Shown piece after piece: positions 1 through 3,568 of a stretch of 5,058 nucleotides of DNA. Location of the stretch: assembly GCA_023416895.1 (NCBI GenBank), contig JAEZGQ010000046.1, forward strand, positions 1 to 5,058. Reading direction: 5' to 3'. The translations under genes were made by a program, and so were the position numbers. The notes beneath the pieces are model-generated. The model had not been told where the DNA came from. It saw only the letters and a program-made list of their open reading frames with translations, and did no database searches. Source of the stretch: Bacillota bacterium. Lineage in GTDB: Bacteria > Bacillota > Clostridia > Christensenellales > CAG-138. Positions within the stretch are counted from its first letter, which is position 1. Each line of letters starts with the position of its first letter.

Positions 1-191
1 GGCGTGTTGCCGATGGAAAAGTTGCGCTGGATGCGTATCACGTCTTCAAGCGTCAGCCCCGGAGCGCGCATAAGCGCTTCGTAATCGAACGCGATGGAGC
101 CGCTTTCAAACAGGGAATAATCCATTCCCACGGCGGATTTCATGATCTCGCCTTTTCGCGCCATAACGGCTTCGTAGGAAACACCCTTCAT
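1..191 (-). CDS. ortB: 2-amino-4-oxopentanoate thiolase, beta subunit (partial, runs off left edge)
   Basis: Only the first 63 codons are present (MKGVSYEAVMARKGEIM... to ...IQRNFSIGNT); the gene continues beyond position 1. The stretch with KGEIMKSAVGMDYSLFES, IAFDYEALM and the IQ...GNT end matches the N-terminus expected of OrtB, a PLP-dependent enzyme related to the threonine synthase and cysteine synthase fold. With OrtA it cleaves 2-amino-4-oxopentanoate with CoA to alanine and acetyl-CoA, the last step of oxidative ornithine fermentation in clostridia. The PLP lysine lies outside the window. The start ATG (191-189) overlaps the ortA TGA in an ATGA, and the Shine-Dalgarno-like GGGGGTGA (205-198) sits 6 nt upstream inside ortA, so translational coupling is likely. 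The identification is by remembered family sequence and by its place behind ord and ortA. It is firm for the locus and less so for the fragment alone. Confidence 0.88.
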   Translation of the reverse strand, partial: MKGVSYEAVMARKGEIMKSAVGMDYSLFESGSIAFDYEALMRAPGLTLEDVIRIQRNFSIGNT

Positions 192-490
192 TTGCCGTCA
201 CCCCCAAACACAATGGCGCGAAGCATATCGTCAATGTCCAATAGCTCGGGCACAAAATCCCCGAAGTCATGGGAGAAACGTGGGTTGACCTCAAGGAGCG
301 TACCCGTAACTTTGCGCCCCGTGCGGGTGACGACCGTAGCCTTCGCACCAAGGCGTGCGGGCGCTGTGAGCGTACCCTTCACCCACATTTCAAGCGGCAC
401 CTTATGGGTGTCTTCGGGAACTTGCGGCGCACGCTGCGGCGCTTCCAGAACGACGCTGTGCAAAAGCGCCCATTCGCCCTTTTGAGCCAT
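188..490 (-). CDS. ortA: 2-amino-4-oxopentanoate thiolase, alpha subunit
   Basis: This is a 100-residue soluble protein, the usual size for OrtA, the small subunit that works with the PLP-bearing OrtB. The pair performs CoA-dependent thiolysis of 2-amino-4-oxopentanoate to alanine and acetyl-CoA in the cytoplasm. Visible family features are an N-terminal KGEWALLHSVVL strand, a central small beta-rich part (VKGTLTAPARLGAKATVVTRTGRKVTGTLLEV), and the C-terminal HDFGDFVPELLDI segment, which I recognise as the OrtA signature. The start ATG (490-488) has an excellent GAGGTGA ribosome binding site (503-497) 6 nt upstream, and that site overlaps the ord stop codon. The gene lies 6 nt after ord and overlaps ortB by 4 nt, the arrangement of the clostridial ornithine cluster. 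No catalytic residue can be assigned from the sequence alone. The small subunit is too short to be an enzyme by itself. Confidence 0.93.
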   Translation of the reverse strand: MAQKGEWALLHSVVLEAPQRAPQVPEDTHKVPLEMWVKGTLTAPARLGAKATVVTRTGRKVTGTLLEVNPRFSHDFGDFVPELLDIDDMLRAIVFGGDGK

Positions 491-496
491 TCTCCG

Positions 497-1543
497 TCAC
501 CTCTTGATAAAATTGCGAAAATCTCCCATGATGGCGCGCGGCACCGGCAGATCGAGCATGGTTTTAAGGCCCGGCTCGCTGTTGATGACGTGTGGAATCA
601 TATTGACGCACATTGCAATGGTACCGATGCCCCCGTCTACCTCGGGGCGAATCTGCATGTTTACTTCCGGGCTGCCCTTCAATACGATATAATCGCCCGT
701 ATAGGTGCCCTCGGCCTCGGGTTCGATTTGCTGCGGGTGGATCATGTCGATTTTCAAAACCCCATCCACATACCCCTGTCCGGTCATATTTACACCCGCC
801 ACGTCGCCCGCGTGGGCAAAGCCATAGGCGCTTTTGCGATCAACCGTGGTAACGATGGGTTTCATTTGCTGCTCAAAACGTTCCACTTCCCATCCGAGCG
901 CCTCGCCGATCATCCCGACCGATTCGGCAAAGCCCACATGCCCGGCAAGTGTGCCGTCTTTGACGCCCGCGTCAAATTCCTCTACCGTAAGGCCAACGCC
1001 CTGCTCTTCCATAACGGCCGGCCCGAAGGGGGAAAGGCTGTTGACGCGCTTGCACATAACGCTTTCTACATCTACCATGCATCCGGAAAGGCAAATGGCA
1101 AGAAGGTCCATCATAAGCCCGGGGTTGATGCCCGTACCCAAAATGGTAACGCCGTTTTCTTTTGCGACTTTATCCATCTCGGCGGCAAGTTCGGGCGACT
1201 GCGCCTTGGGGTAGCTCATTTCCTCGGCGGTGCACACAACGTTTACACCCTGCTCCGCCACGAATTTTATTTTCGGAAACGCCTTTTTGGTAAACGAATC
1301 CGTCGCGATCACACACACGTCGCACGCGCCCTTTTTTACCACCTGCTCGATGGAAGGGGTCACCACAACATCCTTGTGTTCGCCGCGCTCTACGCCCAAA
1401 AGGTCAAAAATGCTCTGATTGACACGGTTTGGGTGAATGTCACATACGCCCGTAATTTCAACGCCTTTTTTTTGCAGCAAAACCTTGGCCACGCCGCCGC
1501 CCATGGCACCGAAGCCCCAAATTGCTACCTTTACGTTTTCCAT
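497..1543 (-). CDS. ord: 2,4-diaminopentanoate dehydrogenase
   Basis: The 348-residue cytoplasmic enzyme catalyses NAD(P)+-dependent oxidative deamination of 2,4-diaminopentanoate to 2-amino-4-oxopentanoate, releasing ammonium. This follows the aminomutase step in ornithine fermentation. The N-terminus VKVAIWGFGAMGGGVAKVL (residues 4-22) is a Rossmann dinucleotide-binding turn (G10-F-G-A-M-G15) of the DapB-like type. It is followed by EITGVCDIHPN, where the D after the second strand is placed to contact the adenosine ribose. The middle carries GTGINPGLMMDLL, typical of the family, and the C-terminal half contains GYVDGVLKIDM and the MIPHVINSEPGL.TM.DLP end. The length fits full-length Ord. 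The start is well supported: GGAGGAA (1554-1548) lies 4 nt upstream, and no in-frame alternative is better. It is the first gene of the operon, behind the promoter at 1705-1732. A related saccharopine dehydrogenase-like or DapB-like protein is the only real alternative, and the ortA/ortB neighbours argue against it. Confidence 0.95.
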   Translation of the reverse strand: MENVKVAIWGFGAMGGGVAKVLLQKKGVEITGVCDIHPNRVNQSIFDLLGVERGEHKDVVVTPSIEQVVKKGACDVCVIATDSFTKKAFPKIKFVAEQGVNVVCTAEEMSYPKAQSPELAAEMDKVAKENGVTILGTGINPGLMMDLLAICLSGCMVDVESVMCKRVNSLSPFGPAVMEEQGVGLTVEEFDAGVKDGTLAGHVGFAESVGMIGEALGWEVERFEQQMKPIVTTVDRKSAYGFAHAGDVAGVNMTGQGYVDGVLKIDMIHPQQIEPEAEGTYTGDYIVLKGSPEVNMQIRPEVDGGIGTIAMCVNMIPHVINSEPGLKTMLDLPVPRAIMGDFRNFIKR

Positions 1544-1697
1544 ACAGTTCCTCCATAGAAATAAAAAGTGGGGGACGTTTTTTGATTCAGGAAAAGAAAG
1601 AACCCGCTTTTCGCGCGTAAAACCATAGTTTTTACACGCGGCGAACGCCGCCGTGTATGCGCTTGCCGGATACTGGAAAAGATTTATGCTGTGTCGA
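1544..1697 (-). promoter_or_regulatory. Long 5' leader of the ord-ortA-ortB mRNA with a hairpin
   Basis: If transcription starts about 7 nt after the -10 box, the leader is roughly 155 nt, longer than translation alone requires. Read on the minus strand it contains ACACG-G-CGGC-GTTC-GCCG-CGTGT (about 1655-1634), a nine-pair stem with one bulged G and a GTTC loop. The stem is followed by AAAAAC rather than a U-run, so it is not a terminator. The ribosome binding site GGAGGAA (1554-1548) closes the leader. I did not recognise a known riboswitch class, and no convincing leader peptide is seen. Both the start point and any regulatory role are inferred. Confidence 0.4.
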
Positions 1698-1704
1698 TGC
1701 TTCC

Positions 1705-1732
1705 ATTATACCACACAAACTGTATATTTCAA
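1705..1732 (-). promoter_or_regulatory. Sigma-A type promoter with extended -10 for ord-ortA-ortB
   Basis: On the minus strand the sequence reads TTGAAA (1732-1727), a 16-nt spacer, then TATAAT (1710-1705). TGG directly before the TATAAT gives the extended -10 motif TGnTATAAT. The -10 is perfect, and the -35 differs from TTGACA at one position. It points into ord with nothing in between except the leader, and it sits in the most AT-rich part of the gap. Transcription would start near 1698. No palindrome overlapping the promoter was obvious, so the controlling factor is unknown. Confidence 0.85.
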
Positions 1733-1934
1733 GGAAAACGGCATATTTTATGCAACTTGTCCTAAACGGCATTTGCTGTTTTTCGGGCATTTTTTAAACA
1801 ATCAAAAATGTATAAAGTTCTATGTCGCCCCGCCGCGAAACCCCGCGAAAAGGCTTATGTGAAATACGCTTTTCGGGCATACTACTTTTGCGCGATACTC
1901 GCGCCAAATCGCAACCGGAGGGGGATAACTTTTT

Positions 1935-2408
1935 ATGGAAGCAAAAACCGCAGCCAACACCGAAATCCAGCCGCGTCCTGAGGACGCAAAGCCAAGCGCC
2001 GTGCTTTCGCTGCGCCAAATACAAGACGACGTAGCCCTTCAAAAAAAATACGCAAAGGCGCAGCTGCGGCTTGCCGCGGCGCGCACCTTTATGAGCGCGC
2101 TCATGTTGGTGACCTTGGCCGCATTTTTGTTTGTAGGTGTTCCGCGCGTACAAACGGCGCTTGCGCGGTTTGATGCGGCAATGGATCAATTGGAAAGCAT
2201 TGACTTAAGTGCCCTTGGAAAAAGCATGGAAGTGCTTGAGCAGCAAGGTAGCAGCTTAGCAGATACCGCAGCAGCAAAGCTCGACACGGCGCTTGCTCAG
2301 TTCAACGCCATGCTCGCATCGATGAAAAACATCGACATCGATGCGCTCAACCAAAGCATTACGGATTTTGCCGCCATCCTCGAACCGCTCAAAGACTTTA
2401 TCGGATAA
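1935..2408 (+). CDS. Unrecognised single-pass membrane protein with internal repeat
   Basis: I do not recognise this 157-residue protein. Residues 1-51 are polar, and the segment just before the membrane is basic (QKKYAKAQLRLAAAR). Residues 52-69 (FMSALMLVTLAAFLFVGV) form one clear membrane helix. By the positive-inside rule the N-terminus is cytoplasmic and residues 70-157 are outside. The outer part is alanine- and leucine-rich, lacks cysteine, and looks helical. It contains two related 23-residue units at 75-97 and 119-141 (ALARF.A...IDLSALGKS and ALAQF.A...IDIDALNQS) with about 10 identities. No signal peptidase site, lipobox or catalytic motif is seen. The start has GGAGGGGG (1917-1924) 10 nt upstream, a rather long gap. 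The gene stands alone between a divergent promoter region and a terminator, so its neighbours say nothing firm about its role. A structural or signalling membrane accessory is a guess. That it is a real gene is supported by the ribosome binding site, the membrane helix and the terminator. Confidence 0.8.
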   Translation: MEAKTAANTEIQPRPEDAKPSAVLSLRQIQDDVALQKKYAKAQLRLAAARTFMSALMLVTLAAFLFVGVPRVQTALARFDAAMDQLESIDLSALGKSMEVLEQQGSSLADTAAAKLDTALAQFNAMLASMKNIDIDALNQSITDFAAILEPLKDFIG

Positions 2409-2495
2409 ACCCATGGTCGAGATTTCTCCGGAAGGATGACGTTCAACCCGCCTTTCTTTCCAAACGCCTTTTGCAATGCATCATAACATCAGTAC

Positions 2496-2534
2496 AATAT
2501 GCCGCTGCGCCTACGGGCGCGGCGGCATATTTTT
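2496..2534 (+). terminator. Intrinsic terminator after the membrane-protein gene
   Basis: A 15-bp stem (2497-2511 with 2516-2530) closes on the tetraloop TACG, a UNCG-type C(UACG)G loop known to be very stable in RNA. One more A-U pair can form with 2496 and 2531, and the U-run TTTT follows at 2531-2534. One internal pair (T2506-G2521) is a G-U wobble when transcribed in the plus direction but becomes a C-A mismatch on the minus strand, and there is no good U-run on that side. It is therefore best read as the terminator of the upstream plus-strand gene, 88 nt after its stop. It may serve weakly for the convergent dtxR-family gene that ends at 2561. Confidence 0.9.
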
Positions 2535-2560
2535 AGGTCAACGACAAAATCCTTTCAGTC

Positions 2561-3058
2561 TTACAGCTCCTTCAAGCAGCTGCCCGTTTCCTCCGCAATT
2601 TTTTGGTACAGCATCAAAAGCTCAGGATGCCGCGAAAACAGCAATAGAAGCGTTTGGATGCCGCGCACGGTAGCGGCGCTGAGCGCGTGCTCCAAAAGCT
2701 CCGCCTCCTCAAGTGCATCCGCACTCCCTAAAAAGCGCAAAAGCTCCTCGGCTGCGTTGTGGCGCTCATACAGGTATTTGCCAAGCTTAAGCCCCCTTTC
2801 ACTCAGGTGAATCACCTCGTTTTCATCCATGTGCATGTAGCCGAGAAACGCAAGTTTTGCAACCGCCTTCGATGCTGACGATGGCTTTACGTTAAGAAGC
2901 TCCGACAGCCTCGAGATTCTTAAGCTCGCCCCCTGCACATGCCTTCGGTAAATCATCTCAAGGTAATCCTCGTGCGCGGGCGTCAGAGAACCCTCCCGCT
3001 GTTTTTCAAGCTGGTACCCCCGCACGGTGCGGAACAACGACGGCGGCTCCTTGCCCAT
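2561..3058 (-). CDS. DtxR/MntR-family metal-dependent transcriptional regulator
   Basis: This 165-residue cytoplasmic repressor uses a bound divalent metal as co-repressor. Residues 25-97 form the winged helix: LTPAHEDYLEMIYRRH (25-40), the recognition-helix region LNVKPSSASKAVAKLAFLGY (55-74) and the wing ending in VIHLSERGLKLG (82-93). The dimerisation part follows (98-127), then a helical tail. Aligned by eye to Bacillus subtilis MntR, all metal ligands are present: D31, E34, H100, E120, E123 and H124 (MntR D8, E11, H77, E99, E102, H103). Asp at the first position, where DtxR and IdeR have Met, is the MntR-type choice. There is no C-terminal SH3 domain. The 23-residue N-terminal extension with TVRGYQ is, from memory, usual in clostridial members and supports the ATG at 3058. 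The ribosome binding site is weak and purine-rich (GGAAGGG). The gene is divergent from feoAB, so control of iron uptake, and possibly of itself, is the likely job. Whether it senses Fe or Mn cannot be settled here. Confidence 0.93.
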   Translation of the reverse strand: MGKEPPSLFRTVRGYQLEKQREGSLTPAHEDYLEMIYRRHVQGASLRISRLSELLNVKPSSASKAVAKLAFLGYMHMDENEVIHLSERGLKLGKYLYERHNAAEELLRFLGSADALEEAELLEHALSAATVRGIQTLLLLFSRHPELLMLYQKIAEETGSCLKEL

Positions 3059-3153
3059 TTTCTTCCCTTCCTTTTTCTTTTTTTCGCCGCAACACCGGAT
3101 GCAGCGGTATCGTTACAGTATATTCGTCACACATCCGAGGTATTTTCCATATA

Positions 3154-3167
3154 TTAGCCTAGGGAAA
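3154..3167. promoter_or_regulatory. Candidate DtxR/MntR operator in the dtxR-feoA gap
   Basis: TTAGCCTAGGGAAA is an imperfect palindrome centred on CCTAGG (3158-3163); 10 of its 14 bases match their reverse complement. It lies between the divergent regulator and feoA, overlaps a -10-like TATATT (3150-3155), and has the general look of DtxR/MntR boxes of Gram-positive bacteria (TTxGCCTxAGGxAA style, compared from memory). No second copy was found in the gap. The -35 for feoA is not clear. The assignment rests on position and symmetry only. Confidence 0.4.
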
Positions 3168-3297
3168 CCCCTATTCCCGAGGCTCTCGGCCGTAGGCGCC
3201 GCGCGGAACCGGCCAAACGCCCTCCTTTGGCCGGCCGCAAAGCCCTTTTTCTAAGGGGGTAATCCCGTAAGGTGCGTAACAACAGGAGTTTACAGGT
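3168..3297 (+). promoter_or_regulatory. Structured 5' leader of feoAB
   Basis: About 130 GC-rich nucleotides separate the candidate operator from feoA. Three hairpins can form in order: CCGAG-GCT-CTCGG (3177-3189), CCGGCCAAA (3209-3217) with TTTGGCCGG (3226-3234) around an 8-nt loop, and CCCTT (3243-3247) with AAGGG (3253-3257). CGGCCG at 3187-3192 can also pair with CGGCC at 3210-3214 or CGGCCG at 3232-3237, so mutually exclusive folds exist. A T5 run (3246-3250) follows a possible short stem CTTTG/CAAAG (3225-3229 with 3238-3242). The ribosome binding site AGGAG (3284-3288) is 9 nt before the feoA ATG. No known riboswitch class was recognised. Confidence 0.4.
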
Positions 3298-3543
3298 ATG
3301 GAAACGCAGCAATCCCGTGTGCCGCTTCACACGCTGCCTCTTGGCAGCATAGGCCGGGTAGCAGCCCTTCTCCCCGACGCGCAGGCGCGAAGAAGGCTTA
3401 TCGACCTTGGCATTGTGGATGGTACGGAAATATGCCCGCTCTACAGGAGCCCCTCGGGCAATCCCAAAGCTTATCTTGTGCGCGGCGCCGTGATTGCCCT
3501 GCGCACGGATACAGCAGAAAAAATCCTCATCACGCAAAACTGA
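3298..3543 (+). CDS. feoA: Ferrous iron transport protein A
   Basis: This is an 81-residue cytoplasmic SH3-like domain protein of the FeoA family. FeoA is thought to act with the FeoB membrane protein in Fe(II) uptake, probably by touching its cytoplasmic part; its exact role is not settled. The family pattern runs through the whole length: LPLGSIGRVAAL near residues 13-24, RRRLIDLGIVDGTEICPLY at 32-50, the SPSGNPKAYLVRGAVIALR strand-turn-strand at 51-69, and a C-terminal DTAEKILI. The length is normal for a single-domain FeoA. The ATG at 3298 has AGGAG 9 nt upstream. feoB follows 25 nt after the stop, so the two form an operon. Expression is probably repressed by the divergent DtxR/MntR-family protein when metal is plentiful. 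The fold is shared with the C-terminal domain of DtxR, which the neighbouring regulator lacks. Confidence 0.95.
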   Translation: METQQSRVPLHTLPLGSIGRVAALLPDAQARRRLIDLGIVDGTEICPLYRSPSGNPKAYLVRGAVIALRTDTAEKILITQN

Positions 3544-3568
3544 CTTAAAAGGCAGGCAGGTACGACGG

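Larger units (their letters stand above)
1544..1934. other. Divergent intergenic region between ord and the membrane-protein gene
   Basis: This is 391 nt without a believable gene. The left half is the ord leader, and 1705-1732 holds its promoter. The right half (1733-1934) should hold the promoter of the plus-strand gene, but only weak candidates are visible: TATAAA at 1811-1816 without a good -35 partner. An 11-nt direct repeat TTTTCGGGCAT occurs at 1780-1790 and 1870-1880, and related CGGCAT words occur at 1739 and 1767. A dyad TTTGCGCG-ATACT-CGCGCCAAA (1887-1908, one unpaired C) lies just before the ribosome binding site. Short open frames here lack ribosome binding sites and plausible composition. 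Confidence 0.6.

Noticed and set aside
269..1558. A 429-codon open frame on the plus strand opposite ord and ortA, longer than ord itself
   Set aside because: It is the antisense shadow of ord and ortA, whose products are clearly recognisable. Its translation is rich in His, Arg, Phe and Ala with no family resemblance, and it has no promoter or ribosome binding site of its own.
1634..1655. The ord leader hairpin considered as a terminator or attenuator
   Set aside because: On the minus strand it is followed by AAAAAC, not a U-run. On the plus strand the T-run is on the wrong side.
1653..1862. A 69-codon plus-strand open frame in the ord divergent gap
   Set aside because: It runs across the minus-strand ord promoter, has no ribosome binding site, and its odd Cys/Phe/Tyr/His-rich translation follows AT-rich non-coding DNA.
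1794..2189. A 131-codon minus-strand open frame overlapping the membrane-protein gene
   Set aside because: The composition is highly basic with many Arg, Lys and Cys, and there is no ribosome binding site. The plus-strand frame has a ribosome binding site, a clear membrane helix and a terminator.
2497..2530. The 2496-2534 hairpin considered as a fully bidirectional terminator
   Set aside because: On the minus strand the stem gains a C-A mismatch and is followed by TGTACTG rather than a U-run, so only plus-direction termination is well supported.
3168..3297. A known metal riboswitch (for example NiCo or Mn type) in the feoA leader
   Set aside because: I could not find the conserved motifs of these classes by eye, so no named riboswitch is called.
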